NCBI GenBank assembly: GCA_021794275.1
Contig: JAJYRD010000027.1
Coordinates: forward strand, 1 to 64,000
DNA length: 64,000 nt
Source: Pseudomonadota bacterium
Lineage (GTDB): Bacteria; Pseudomonadota; Gammaproteobacteria; Acidiferrobacterales; Acidiferrobacteraceae
Direction of reading: 5' to 3'
The notes beneath the pieces were generated by a model. The model did no database searches, was not told where the DNA came from, and saw only the letters and a program-made list of their open reading frames with translations. The position numbers and the translations under genes are program-made. Shown piece by piece: positions 8,214-17,486 of this stretch (within the stretch, counting starts at the first letter, position 1; every line of letters starts with the position of its first letter).

Positions 8214-8867
8214 ATGATGCGTCTCTACTATCACCCTTACTCCGACAATGCGCGGCGCGCCGTCATGACAGCGCTGTCCCTCGACGTGCCCGTAGAACTC
8301 GCGGCCGTCGATCTGCGCAAGGGAGACCAGCGCGAACCTTGGTTTCTGAAACTGAATCCCAACCACCGGGTACCGGTGCTCGTGGATGACGAATTCGTCC
8401 TCTGGGAATCGCACGCCATCATGCAGTATCTGGCGGACAAGACGCCCGGACAGAATATCTATCCCACGGACATCCATGCGCGCGCGGATGTCAATCGCTG
8501 GCTCTTCTGGTGCGCCCAGCATCTCGGGCCGGCCATCGGAATCTTGAACAGGGAGCATGTGCTCAAGCGCCTCATGGGGCTTGGGGAAGCCGACAGCGCC
8601 GAGGTGCAGCGCGGCGAGGACCTGGTCCATGAGTTCGCCGCCGTCCTTGACACTCATCTCGCCTGCCGTGAATGGATCTGCCCCGGTGGCCTTACGCTTG
8701 CAGACCTGGCCATCGTCGCTCCCTTTACGGGATTACTTGCCGCCGCTGCACCCGGGAAGCTCCCCATCAGCGGGTATGTCCACGTGCGGCGATGGCTCGC
8801 AGCCATGGAGACGCTCGAGGCTTGGCAGAAAACGATCGTCGTGTTGCCCCGTCCGATCGGGCCCTGA
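8214..8867 (+). CDS. Glutathione S-transferase family protein
   Basis: The annotated ATG at 8193 is followed by a GAGGAAAAG site placed correctly for the internal ATGATG at 8214, so I prefer MMRLYYHPYSDN as the start (217 residues). The N-terminal thioredoxin-like half shows the cis-proline region NHRVPVLVDDEF and the glutathione-binding WESHAIMQYLA. The helical C-terminal half contains WICPGGLTLADLAIVAP, the conserved N-capping box. It conjugates or reduces electrophilic compounds with glutathione; the exact class is not clear. It lies 55 bases after the WYL regulator. Confidence 0.9.
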   Translation: MMRLYYHPYSDNARRAVMTALSLDVPVELAAVDLRKGDQREPWFLKLNPNHRVPVLVDDEFVLWESHAIMQYLADKTPGQNIYPTDIHARADVNRWLFWCAQHLGPAIGILNREHVLKRLMGLGEADSAEVQRGEDLVHEFAAVLDTHLACREWICPGGLTLADLAIVAPFTGLLAAAAPGKLPISGYVHVRRWLAAMETLEAWQKTIVVLPRPIGP

Positions 8868-8997
8868 ACGACTCAAGACATGCCACGCGCAGGTTCTGAC
8901 GTGCGCGTGGCGACGCGCGAGGGGCATGGCGATGCGGGATTGCCTTGGGTCCGCCCCGCCTTGGCCCATGGCCGGCCACGACATCGCCCGGACGCGC

Positions 8998-9003
8998 TAT
9001 AAT
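8998..9003 (+). promoter_or_regulatory. Consensus -10 box (TATAAT) close to the EamA start
   Basis: A perfect TATAAT ends 10 bases before the ATG at 9014. With normal start-site spacing the transcript would begin within a few bases of the ATG, leaving almost no leader. The -35 region is poor. Confidence 0.35.
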
Positions 9004-9013
9004 CCGTCCGACC

Positions 9014-10096
9014 ATGACGACGCGCACCACCCGACCCGGCATCGCAAGCGCACTTGCCGCCGCCGCCCTTTTCGGCATCAGTACGCCCCTTGCCAAACTT
9101 CTTGTAGGCGGTGTGGCGCCAGTACTTTTGGCCGGACTGCTCTATCTCGGCGCGGGGGCGTGCCTCCTCGCATGGTACGGGTGGCGCAGGATGAGTCAGC
9201 ATGCGGAAGTGGCGGCCCACGGGCCCTTTACGCGCGCCGATTTCGGCAACTTAGTCGGGGCCATTGCGGCGGGCGGGATGATCGGGCCTGTACTCTTGAT
9301 GGAAGGCCTTGCACGCACCGCCGCCGCCAGCGCCTCGCTGCTGCTCAACCTCGAAGGGGCGCTCACCGCGCTGCTTGCGTGGCTCGTGTTCCGCGAGAAC
9401 GTTGAGCGCCGTATCGCCACGGGCATGGCCCTCATAGTAGCAGGCGGGGCGCTCGTGTCCTGGAAGGGGGGCGCGATCGCCTTCGGCTCAGGCTCCCTTT
9501 TGATCGCGGGCGCCTGCCTTGCCTGGGCGATCGACAACAATCTGACCCGCGGGTTGTCGGCCCGCGATCCGGTCCAGATCGCGGGTCTCAAAGGTCTGGT
9601 TGCGGGCCTCACCAACACTGTCGTGGCCCTGGCCCTCGGGGCCCGATTCCCGCACCCGACCATCGCCGCCGCGGCAGGGAGCGTGGGCGCCCTCGGTTAC
9701 GGACTTAGCCTCGTGTTGTTCATGGTGGCGCTACGGCATCTGGGCAGCGCCCGCACCGGGGCCTACTTTTCCACCGCGCCCTTCCTCGGTGCGGGAGTCT
9801 CGCTCCTGCTCCTGAATGAAGCTTTGGCACCTCTATTCTGGCCCGCGGCGGCACTCATGGCCTTGGGCGTCTATCTGCACCTCACCGAATCCCACTCGCA
9901 TCTACACCAGCATGAACGGCAGACCCACACGCATCGGCATACGCACGATGCCCACCACCATCATGAACATGATTTCCCGTGGGATGGCGCGGAACCGCAC
10001 ACGCACAACCACACACATGTGCCGCTTCTGCACAGCCATCCCCATTTCCCAGACATCCACCACCGGCACCGCCATAACAAGAGCGCCGATTCTTAA
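9014..10096 (+). CDS. EamA/DMT-family inner-membrane transporter with histidine-rich C-terminal tail
   Basis: 360 residues from ATG 9014 (MTTRTTRPGIASALAAAALFG). About ten membrane spans form two EamA repeats (FGISTPLAKLLVGGVAPVLLAGLLYLGAG and LLIAGACLAWAIDNNLTRGLS). From about residue 295 the cytosolic or periplasmic tail is extraordinarily rich in histidine: HSHLHQHERQTHTHRHTHDAHHHHEHD, then HTHNHTHVPLLHSHPHFPDIHHRHRH. Such tails chelate Zn, Ni, Co or Cu. DMT exporters usually move small organic metabolites, so a metal cargo or a metal-sensing role is inferred. Ordinary EamA proteins of about 290 residues lack this tail. Confidence 0.85.
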   Translation: MTTRTTRPGIASALAAAALFGISTPLAKLLVGGVAPVLLAGLLYLGAGACLLAWYGWRRMSQHAEVAAHGPFTRADFGNLVGAIAAGGMIGPVLLMEGLARTAAASASLLLNLEGALTALLAWLVFRENVERRIATGMALIVAGGALVSWKGGAIAFGSGSLLIAGACLAWAIDNNLTRGLSARDPVQIAGLKGLVAGLTNTVVALALGARFPHPTIAAAAGSVGALGYGLSLVLFMVALRHLGSARTGAYFSTAPFLGAGVSLLLLNEALAPLFWPAAALMALGVYLHLTESHSHLHQHERQTHTHRHTHDAHHHHEHDFPWDGAEPHTHNHTHVPLLHSHPHFPDIHHRHRHNKSADS

Positions 10097-10757
10097 CGTC
10101 TCGCCTGCCCCCGTAGGGACGGGATGTGCATGGCGCTTGTGTCGTCCCCTGGACCGGGAATACCCGCATGATGTATGTAAGAGACGACTACCGCGCTCTT
10201 GGATCCCCTCCTACCTAGCGCCCCAAAGAGTGCGCGTGCGCAATGCGCGCTAGGCCAGAATTCGGATCGCGACGCGGTCCCGATTGCGAGAGAGCGCGCC
10301 TTAGCCAAGCTGCGTCGCCTCCCAGGCACCCGAAGTTGATTCTTCGTGGCGCATTTGGCCCCGACGCCCGCGCTCAACAACCTCCACCTCGCGCGGACTG
10401 CCGCTCTATCGGCTTGCTTTTTTCTCATCGCGTTCATGGATCGCCCCCGCTTCGCCGCGCCCGCGCCGAGCGACCACGTTCATGTCCGTCCAGCCGCGTA
10501 TTTCTACCTATCGTCGTCCCGACTCGCAAGTTATCTCTTAGCGTCTACATTTAATTCCCGACTTTTTCCAGGCCTCCTGACACACGGAAAACATTTTACA
10601 GCAACGCCTATGATTTTTTCATGCGCCCACTTTCCCAAATAGTTCGATGATATATACTGCACAAATGATGTGATGGATCACGGCGTTAGTTGGCTGACTT
10701 TTGGATGGCCTGGTCTTAAAACACGGTCTGCATGACGCAGTCGAAGTACAGGGGGTT
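10097..10757. other. Long non-coding region
   Basis: About 660 bases lie between the exporter and the GGDEF-EAL gene. The stretch 10540-10690 is noticeably more AT-rich than the surroundings, as expected for a promoter, and contains GATATATACT near 10648. The ORF at 10346-10642 (98 residues) has low-complexity, unconvincing composition and no ribosome binding site, so I do not call it. Confidence 0.4.
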
Positions 10758-12536
10758 ATGCGCGAAACGGTCCTAGAGTGGCTTCTGGAGGAGGCCTGCG
10801 GGTTCGCGAAAGCCAGTGCGGAAATGATCCCTTTCCGCTGCTGCGACGCCCTTGTTCGCCGTGTTCCGGATGCGCGCTTCGCCTCCTGGTACCCGCAAGA
10901 TACCCACCCCCTGCCCGCCTACGTGGCAGGACCGGCCACCAAGACTGGGCACGCGCTGAGCGTCGCGGGCCTCCGGACTCCGACCTCCGCGTGCGCAGCA
11001 CCGTCACGGCCACGCGCATTCAGTCTGGATGCCCCGGAGTTCGCTCATTTACGCGCGGATGCGCTTGCGGCCTGCATATCGCAAGTCGTGGTCATAGAGC
11101 TCATTGGGCGCGCGGGACACGTAGGGGGACTCCTTGCGCTTGGCCTCGGTGAAACGCAATTTCTCGCTGAGGGCGGCATGATATCGCTGCTGGCCTTTAC
11201 GCGACTTGCCGAGGCGCACATGGACTACGGCGCCGCCGACAGCCAGCTGCGGGATATGAACAATCGCGATGCTCTTACGAAGCTGCATAACCGCCGCGGC
11301 TTCCTCGAAATCGCCGAACGGGAACATTCGCGCACCAAAGAAAACGGGGGCATCTACAGCATTGTTCTTTTCGATGTCGATCACCTGAAGTACATCAATA
11401 ATGAGTACGGCTACGAGACTGGCGATGCCCTTCTAAAGGTGCTCGGCATGCGTATCGCGCAGCTTCTGCCCCAACAGGGCATCCTTGCCCGCTGGAGTGG
11501 CGAGGAGTTCATCGGCCTGCTCCCGGATGTATCCGAGCCCGAAGCGGCCCTGATGGCCGAACACGTACAGAACGTTATTCACCAGGAACCCTTTCTCACG
11601 CTGCTTGCGGGCTCCGTCGGTATAAGCGCGGGCGTGGCGAGCTCCCCAGAATACCCAGCGGTCGCAGCCGCGATTGCCGCAGCCAACACGCGCCTGGGTC
11701 AGGCCGCCAACGCTGGGCTCAGGCGGCGTCACATCCGCCTGCCGGCGCCGACCGACGGCGACTTGCACCTCATGACCCAGATCCGCACGGCGCTTGCGAG
11801 CGGCCGCATCCGGGCGGCCTATCAGCCCATAGTTGACCTCGCCACGGGTCAGGTCGTCGCCGAAGAGGCGCTGGCACGACTGATTTCCGTGGACGGCAAG
11901 ATCGAATTCCCAGCAAGTCGGTTCATAGAAATTGTTACGCGCTTCGACCTCGTCCATGAAATCGACGCGGCCATCATGCGCGAGACGCTCGGGCACTGCA
12001 CAGCACAAGTACTGGCCGGCGCCTCGCGCCTTCATTTCGTGAACATGTCAGCGGCTTTCCTGCGCCACCCCGACCTGGTTGAAGAGATATTCATCCTGAT
12101 CCAGAAACAATGCCAGGCATGCGGCCATGACGACACGGCGCCCAAGCCGATGGTGATAGAAATCACCGAGCGCGAGTTTCTCCAAGATACGGCCACGGCG
12201 CTCGCGGTTCTCCAGCCATTGCTCGATTTCGGCCTACGCATCGCGATAGATGACTTCGGCAGCGGGTACTCCTCGTTCCGTTACCTGGTCGACCTTCCCG
12301 TGGACTTCGTAAAGCTCGATGGTGAGTTAGTGCGCAAGATCGCAAGCGACCGAAAGGCGCGAACGGTAGTGCAGAGCATGCAAAGGCTCGCGCATGACCT
12401 GGGACTCGTAACGGTGGCAGAATATGTCGAGAATGAACAGGCCTGGGCGATGCTGAGAGACATGGGAGTTCAGTGGGGCCAGGGCTACCTCTTTGGCAAG
12501 CCCCGCCGGGAGCCTGCGGCCATGTCGGCCTCCTGA
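10758..12536 (+). CDS. GGDEF-EAL domain c-di-GMP signalling protein
   Basis: About 592 residues from ATG 10758 (MRETVLEWLLEEACGFAKAS); a TTG at 10701 would add 19. Residues 1-165 are a sensory region, possibly GAF-like. RDALTKLHNRRGFLEIAE opens the GGDEF domain, whose signature is SGEEF (WSGEEFIGLLP) rather than GGDEF or GGEEF. The EAL domain follows with EEALARL, the N of FVNMSAAFL, EITEREFL, DDFGSGYSSF and KLDGELV, so the phosphodiesterase metal and catalytic residues appear present. It is probably a c-di-GMP phosphodiesterase, with uncertain cyclase activity. Confidence 0.9.
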   Translation: MRETVLEWLLEEACGFAKASAEMIPFRCCDALVRRVPDARFASWYPQDTHPLPAYVAGPATKTGHALSVAGLRTPTSACAAPSRPRAFSLDAPEFAHLRADALAACISQVVVIELIGRAGHVGGLLALGLGETQFLAEGGMISLLAFTRLAEAHMDYGAADSQLRDMNNRDALTKLHNRRGFLEIAEREHSRTKENGGIYSIVLFDVDHLKYINNEYGYETGDALLKVLGMRIAQLLPQQGILARWSGEEFIGLLPDVSEPEAALMAEHVQNVIHQEPFLTLLAGSVGISAGVASSPEYPAVAAAIAAANTRLGQAANAGLRRRHIRLPAPTDGDLHLMTQIRTALASGRIRAAYQPIVDLATGQVVAEEALARLISVDGKIEFPASRFIEIVTRFDLVHEIDAAIMRETLGHCTAQVLAGASRLHFVNMSAAFLRHPDLVEEIFILIQKQCQACGHDDTAPKPMVIEITEREFLQDTATALAVLQPLLDFGLRIAIDDFGSGYSSFRYLVDLPVDFVKLDGELVRKIASDRKARTVVQSMQRLAHDLGLVTVAEYVENEQAWAMLRDMGVQWGQGYLFGKPRREPAAMSAS

Positions 12537-12623
12537 TCGCGCCCGAACGGTACGCGCCCTCGCTAGACGCCATAAGGAACGGAAAGCGACCAAAACAGCT
12601 GCCCATCACAAGGAGGTTCTCTG

Positions 12624-14129
12624 ATGAATAATTCGAGCAACGACACGCCCTGGCACCCCAACCTTTCGCACCAGTACTTCAATAAGGTGACGGCTGCGGA
12701 GGGAGATGCGCCGGTACCTGAAACGGGGCCACTGCCCCGGGAGCGGACAACACTCCCGGAGCGCTTGCGCGCCTCGCTCGCCCGCACGCCCGAAGCATTC
12801 CCGTGCTTTGACTTCCAGTATCCCCCCGTCGCGTTCGCCGAGCGTAGCGCGCGCAGCCGGTCATACGAAACCCTATGGGCAGGCCGCAATGCCCATGGGC
12901 CCCGCGCGGCCCTTTATGTTCATATCCCCTTTTGCCGCGCCCGCTGCTCCTTCTGCTATTTCACGGTGGCCGCCAATCGTGGCGAAGCGGAAGTTGACGA
13001 GTATCTTGACGCTCTGGATCGGGAGATGGCGCAGGTCGCTCCGTTTGTGCGGGATCGGGTCATAGAGAGTCTCTACTGGGGCGGCGGCACGCCCACCTAC
13101 CTCACCGTCGCGCAAATAGAGCGCCTTATGGAATCCCTGCATAAGCATTTCGATCTCACTGAATGCGGGGAATTTACCGTAGAGTCGACGCCCACCATGT
13201 TGGACGAGGCAAAGCTCTCGACCCTGCGCCGCGTCGGCCTCACAAGGCTTAGCATGGGAATACAGAGTTTTGACGATCGTATACTGAAACGCCTCAATCG
13301 ATCGTTTGAGCGCAAGGATATAGAGCGCGTGGTCCGCCAGGCCCGTGAACAAGGGGTCGCCGCGATCAATATCGATCTGATGTATGGCTTGCCGGATCAG
13401 ACGCTAGAGAACTGGCATACGGGCCTCGACCGTATGTTCGATATGGAGATCGACGGATGCACCGTCTATTCCCTGGACCTTCACGAAAGCACGCAATTCT
13501 TCCGCAAGCGCGACGAACTTGCTCTCGCGCCGACGGCCGTCCAGATCCAGATGTACAGGGAGGCGGTGGACAGGCTGCAAGCCTGCGGTTACACCATGAT
13601 CAACCGCAATATCTTTGCGCGCGACCCCGAGACCTATCGGCACCAGAACCGCCGCTGGGAAAATCTCCCCCTGATCGGCCTTGGCGCGAGCGCGCAATCG
13701 TACGCCCCGGGCGTCGCCTACCAGAACTACGGCTCCATCGACCAGTATATTGACGCGCTCGAGGATGAGACAACCGCCGTCGAGCGCGCGGTATGGTTGG
13801 ATGAGGGTGAGGAGTTCTATCGCGAAGCGGTGTGCCGGCTCCGGTTTTCGAGCCTCCACCTGGCCGATTTCGCCAAGCGCCATGGCGGCCCGCTTGATGC
13901 GCGCTTCGCCGCGCTCACGACGGATCTGATCGGCATGGGCTACCTTCAGAACGAAGACGGTATCTTGCGCCTCACGCGCAAGGGCCTCGATTACGGCAAC
14001 CTGATCAGCATGTTCTACTTCAGTGATCAGCGCAAGCAAGGGCTCGCCACCCACCCCGCAGTCCAGAAAGTCCTGCAGCTCCAAGCCTTGCGCGCCGCAG
14101 GGCTTACCGAGGACATGAGCATGGTCTGA
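12624..14129 (+). CDS. Radical SAM protein of the HemN/coproporphyrinogen III oxidase family
   Basis: 501 residues with a perfect AAGGAGGT site before the ATG. The iron-sulfur motif CxxxCxxC is C104-RAR-C108-SF-C111 after YVHIPF. ESLYWGGGTPTYL, RLSMGIQSFD, INIDLMYGLPDQT and IGLGASAQSY follow in HemN/HemW order. True HemN proteins have an extra cysteine just after the motif (CGC); here the next residues are YFT. A heme-chaperone or specialised radical SAM role is therefore as likely as oxygen-independent coproporphyrinogen oxidation. It stands alone. Confidence 0.85.
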   Translation: MNNSSNDTPWHPNLSHQYFNKVTAAEGDAPVPETGPLPRERTTLPERLRASLARTPEAFPCFDFQYPPVAFAERSARSRSYETLWAGRNAHGPRAALYVHIPFCRARCSFCYFTVAANRGEAEVDEYLDALDREMAQVAPFVRDRVIESLYWGGGTPTYLTVAQIERLMESLHKHFDLTECGEFTVESTPTMLDEAKLSTLRRVGLTRLSMGIQSFDDRILKRLNRSFERKDIERVVRQAREQGVAAINIDLMYGLPDQTLENWHTGLDRMFDMEIDGCTVYSLDLHESTQFFRKRDELALAPTAVQIQMYREAVDRLQACGYTMINRNIFARDPETYRHQNRRWENLPLIGLGASAQSYAPGVAYQNYGSIDQYIDALEDETTAVERAVWLDEGEEFYREAVCRLRFSSLHLADFAKRHGGPLDARFAALTTDLIGMGYLQNEDGILRLTRKGLDYGNLISMFYFSDQRKQGLATHPAVQKVLQLQALRAAGLTEDMSMV

Positions 14130-14516
14130 CCACTGGGGCGGGATTGGCTTTCCGCCCGGGGACGTGCCTGCGGTCCTGGTCGATGCCCACGAGCCGGTGA
14201 GGGGCGACCGCCATCATTCCCCATGGATGATGGGCCGGTTGGGAGGTTAGGCTTGGCATCCACCGTTTACCGAACAGACTGGGCGGTGTTCCGATCGCGC
14301 TTTCCGAGGTGACGCAGAGAAATATGGTCTTTCGCGGCCGCACAACAAGGGTGCCCACCAGCCCCGTGGGTGGGCTGCTACCTCATCCCAATGCGGGGCG
14401 TGGGTTCGCTTGGTATTGCCCCAGATAGACCCATACAGACTGGCGCACGACGATCACGTGTAAGACAATAGCACCTTAATCAGGCGCCATTGGTCTAAAT
14501 CACGAGGGGTCCAATC
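14130..14516. other. Non-coding spacer with two short hairpins
   Basis: Two 7-bp hairpins are visible: CCATCAT/ATGATGG at 14211-14233 and GCCCACC/GGTGGGC at 14353-14375. Neither is followed by a T-run. I see no coding sequence. Confidence 0.35.
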
Positions 14517-14660
14517 ATGCTGCTCGCCTTCTTGGTCGCGCTTATCATTATTACAGTGATCGCTACCTTCCCGAGTTTCTGGATACGCCACCTCACCACC
14601 CGCATCGCCCGCTCCCACGACACAAACGCCTCGGACTCCAAAGAGCGTCCCGATACCTGA
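14517..14660 (+). CDS. Small single-span membrane protein (47 residues)
   Basis: Too short for the ORF track. A GAGGGG ribosome binding site stands 7 bases before ATG 14517. The protein is MLLAFLVALIIITVIATFPS followed by WIRHLTTRIARSHDTNASDSKERPDT, ending at TGA 14660. It has one hydrophobic N-terminal helix with a basic, then acidic, soluble tail. The clear Shine-Dalgarno and clean topology support translation. I do not recognise a family. Confidence 0.5.
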   Translation: MLLAFLVALIIITVIATFPSFWIRHLTTRIARSHDTNASDSKERPDT

Positions 14661-14957
14661 AAGCAATTGTCAAGAACGCTTTACGCCCGGAGTGGCAGGG
14701 CTCCCACCTGTCGCCCAGAGCGGCTGAATGGCTGTTGCGCGTACCGTCAACGCATCTCCAGCGTGCTCATGCCTCGCCGCCATTGCGTTTATGTGTAGCT
14801 CTTTAACGTTTCCATTTATGCCGTCCTGCGTTTATTGGCGCAAACGACCAGACTCAAAGCAGGGAATCCGTACCTATCCGCCGTTCGGCGGCTTCACGCG
14901 AAAATGGAAAGCGCTATGCTACGGCCACACTTTCATAACGACACAGAGAATTGACAT

Positions 14958-15260
14958 GCCTCAAAAATCGACGGATCGCAGCCCCTCATCTTTAACGTCA
15001 TTCGCAGCACCCAGGGCAAGGAATTCGATCTTGACACGCTATCCCGACATAGGCCCCACTCTCACCCTGGCTCACGCGCCACTGCACTTAGCGCAGGGTC
15101 TCTTGACTGCTTCATCGAACCCAACGGGACGTGGCCGCAAACGCGCCTGTTGAGTTCCAGTGCGCGCGTGCCCTACCATATGATCATGCGTCTTTTCCGT
15201 GGAGCGACCTTGAGCTACGCGACTGCACGGGGCTCGCAGCACGCTAGGCTGGGGGGACGC
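14958..15260 (+). pseudogene. Possible citrate-synthase N-terminal remnant
   Basis: One frame reads KIDGSQPLIFNVIRSTQGKEFDLDTLSRH, then PGSRATALSAGSL and FIEPNG. The order loosely resembles the N-terminus of citrate synthases (a short strand, GT-G...DI-TL, then a DPG..TA segment and a FIDG segment). It is low quality, with no start codon in frame and a probable shift. It could equally be chance. The next gene-like stretch is also a pseudogene, so this whole kilobase seems to be decaying. Confidence 0.2.
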
Positions 15261-15386
15261 CAGAACTCCTGATCTACGTCTCCGTTGACTCCGGCGTCAC
15301 CCCTTAAGACGCCTGCCGCCGGACCCGCCCCTTAAAGGTTGACCGCGATACCCGTCTCGAACGAGGCTCAAGCATCATGAAGTGGG

Positions 15387-16430
15387 CGTCGCTCGGACGC
15401 GCCCATCATCGTAGGGATCAAACGGACGCAAGATGCGAGCCTTTGCATTATGCGACGATCCAAGCTGGTGTGCGCCTTTCGAAAGGCACGGGTCACACGC
15501 CAGAAGCGTCACCGGGGCAAACTCGGCACCGTCTCCGATGTGTATGGCCGGATCTTGCGCGAACTGGATGGCCCAGTGGATGTGCTTGTGGTGTGTTACT
15601 CGTCGAATGCCGAGATGAGGCGCATCAGTGGGTACGAGCGGGCAGGAAATCGAGGCTGTAATTCATTTACGACCCAAGGCCGGACGCGTGAGGATACCGC
15701 ATCACTTGGCCTACCTTTGTAGCGTATTCCGGCCCTCCCCTTTTTGTCAGGCGGCTGTCGGGTCGTCGACGACCAGGGAAGTCCGGTCGCCGAGTGCCTG
15801 GAAGATTGGCCGGCGGACTCGGTCGCCACCCATGACTGGCGCGAGGTCTCGTCCTTTTACAAGGAAGGCCGACCGGGAAGGACTGGCCTGTCTCGCCAAG
15901 CAACTGTGGAGAGGTGAGCGCGGGCGGCCCGTGGGACTCGGCATGTTCTATTTCCTGTTGACCCAGGCCATCTTTCCGGGCGAGAGCAACGAAGGCACGG
16001 TCATAGAGCTTGCCCCCTATGGCGACCGGCGGGCCCGGCGACTCCCGGATCTCCATGTCGCCTGCGGCGAGGTCGGCATGCCGGATGCGCTACGAGGGCC
16101 GGCGGCGCGTCCTTCTTCGGGGCCAAGGTCTGCTGGTGGCGCATCCACATGGTCGACTAGGACCGCCCCTTCGCCGGTCATCAAGGCGGGTCCGACGGCG
16201 CCCTCGACCATTGGTGGCCGACGACGGGCGCGGGGCCGCCGCCATGCGAATATGGTCCGCCCGGCAGCGGCCCCATGCTGCGCTCGTGGGCATCCATGCT
16301 CGCGGCGACACCGTCCTCACCGCCGGCAGCATCGACCGGGTGCAGGTCCTGGCGGGCGCCCATCCGCTCGTCGACCGTATTACACGCAACGCCCTGGACC
16401 GACTCGGTGGCCGCCGAGCAGGGTCCTTCC
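15387..16430 (+). pseudogene. NodU/CmcH-type carbamoyltransferase, heavily decayed
   Basis: Three frames hold family landmarks in the right order. APIIVGIKRTQDASLCIMRRSKLV...RVTRQKRHRGKLG matches the 'GI.-THDAS' N-terminus with its ER-LTR-KH segment. Next comes HLRPKAGRVRIPHHLAYLCSVFRPSPFCQAAV, the HHLAHA...SPF..A motif. Then GLACLAKQLW...VGLGMFYFLLTQAIFPGESNEGTVIELAPYGDR matches G-FY--vT--lGF---EGKvMGLAPYG. At least three frame changes and several stops separate them, and the C-terminal YrdC-like half is not recognisable. The intact enzymes carbamoylate hydroxyls using carbamoyl phosphate. Confidence 0.65.
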
Positions 16431-16436
16431 GCCCTC

Positions 16437-16808
16437 CTAATGCGCAAAAGCCGGCGCGTGCATCAAGGTCGGGATCATCGTGCGTGTGTAGAGCGTAGCG
16501 AACATCCACGCGGTTAAGCCAATCGTCATAACAAAAAGCGGTATGAAAAGCACAAAGGCCGCGGTCATCCAGCGCTGGGTCCTCGAGAAGTCGAGACGCA
16601 ACCAGAAATACCCTTGAATAAGCGTGAGGGCTGCGGCGCACGCGACCACGACGATCATCAGGCGCAATGGCGTACCTAGATGATGGACAACGAGCCACAA
16701 GGGGGCGCCGGTCAGCAGCAAGGATACGATATAGGTCCCCAGGTACTGGCCGCCCCGCGCCAGCTGGACCTCGGGGTGTTGCAAGGGATCGCGCGCCTCA
16801 GTGGACAT
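16437..16808 (-). CDS. cyoD: Quinol oxidase subunit IV (CyoD-like)
   Basis: Starting at MSTEARDPLQHPEVQ (residue 13 of the ORF) gives 123 residues. Three hydrophobic spans follow (YIVSLLLTGAPLWLVVH, MIVVVACAAALTLIQGYFWLRLDF and WMTAAFVLFIPLFVMTIGLTAWMF), the layout of prokaryotic cytochrome oxidase subunit IV. The start overlaps the end of cyoC by 11 bases, so the two are coupled. It assists assembly of the copper-heme centre in subunit I in the E. coli enzyme. It is the last gene of the operon. Confidence 0.85.
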   Translation of the reverse strand: MSTEARDPLQHPEVQLARGGQYLGTYIVSLLLTGAPLWLVVHHLGTPLRLMIVVVACAAALTLIQGYFWLRLDFSRTQRWMTAAFVLFIPLFVMTIGLTAWMFATLYTRTMIPTLMHAPAFAH

Positions 16809-17436
16809 GAAGGGCCCCCGCCAGATAGACGAAACTGAAGACATAGATCCAGATGAACCCCTGGAAGAACCAGAACAGCTTCAGATTCAAGAGACGATAG
16901 ACCACGTTGGGAGTGAACCCCTGCCGAGCCACCTGCGCCATCATGACGGCGATCCACAAGACCCCGAACACTAGATGCGCGCCGTGATAGAGAACGAGCG
17001 CATAAAAGGCCGACAGATAGCCGCTACGTTCCGGGACCATGCCATGCAAGGCCAGCTGCGCAAAGTCATAGCCCTCGGCAAGCAGAAAACCGCCCCCCAA
17101 CAGAAAGGCCCCTCCGAGTCCGACGAGAACGGCGGTCCGATTACCGCGTTTCAATCCCACCATCGCCGCGCCGTAGGCGAGTATGGCGGAAAAAAGGAGC
17201 ACAGTACCCCAGAACGCCGCCATCGGATGGACCACATCGCCGGCCGTGGGCCCGGCGGCGGCATTGACCCTGTGATCCAACACGAGATAGCTCGCAAAAA
17301 GGCTCGACACGATCATGGCATCGCTCAAAAGGTACAACCAGAACCCGAGAGTCCGGGTCGCGATCATGTCGTGCTCGGTATGACTTTGGTCCCACAGCAC
17401 TGCAGTGGCCGGATCAACGTACGCCTCTTGGCTCAC
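16798..17436 (-). CDS. cyoC: Quinol oxidase subunit III (CyoC-like)
   Basis: 212 residues starting at GTG 17436 with AAGGAGG upstream. Five membrane spans are visible, beginning with LGFWLYLLSDAMIVSSLFASYLVL. The family signature is YHGAHLVFGVLWI, followed by LKLFWFFQGFIWIYVFSFVYL. Five spans rather than seven is the CyoC type, as opposed to the cytochrome c oxidase CtaE type. It stabilises proton pumping by subunit I. It lies between cyoB and cyoD on the same strand. Confidence 0.9.
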   Translation of the reverse strand: MSQEAYVDPATAVLWDQSHTEHDMIATRTLGFWLYLLSDAMIVSSLFASYLVLDHRVNAAAGPTAGDVVHPMAAFWGTVLLFSAILAYGAAMVGLKRGNRTAVLVGLGGAFLLGGGFLLAEGYDFAQLALHGMVPERSGYLSAFYALVLYHGAHLVFGVLWIAVMMAQVARQGFTPNVVYRLLNLKLFWFFQGFIWIYVFSFVYLAGALHVH

Positions 17437-17486
17437 TTGGCCTCCTTTTCTACGATCTCCGCCGCGCCCAGGGCCGCGCCGGCTGG

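Noticed and set aside
10346-10642. 98-residue plus-strand ORF between the exporter and the GGDEF-EAL gene
   Set aside because: No ribosome binding site, mixed composition and no conserved motif; the region looks regulatory.
15628-16440. 270-residue ORF taken as an intact gene
   Set aside because: Only parts of it match a carbamoyltransferase, and neighbouring frames hold the rest, so it is part of a pseudogene.
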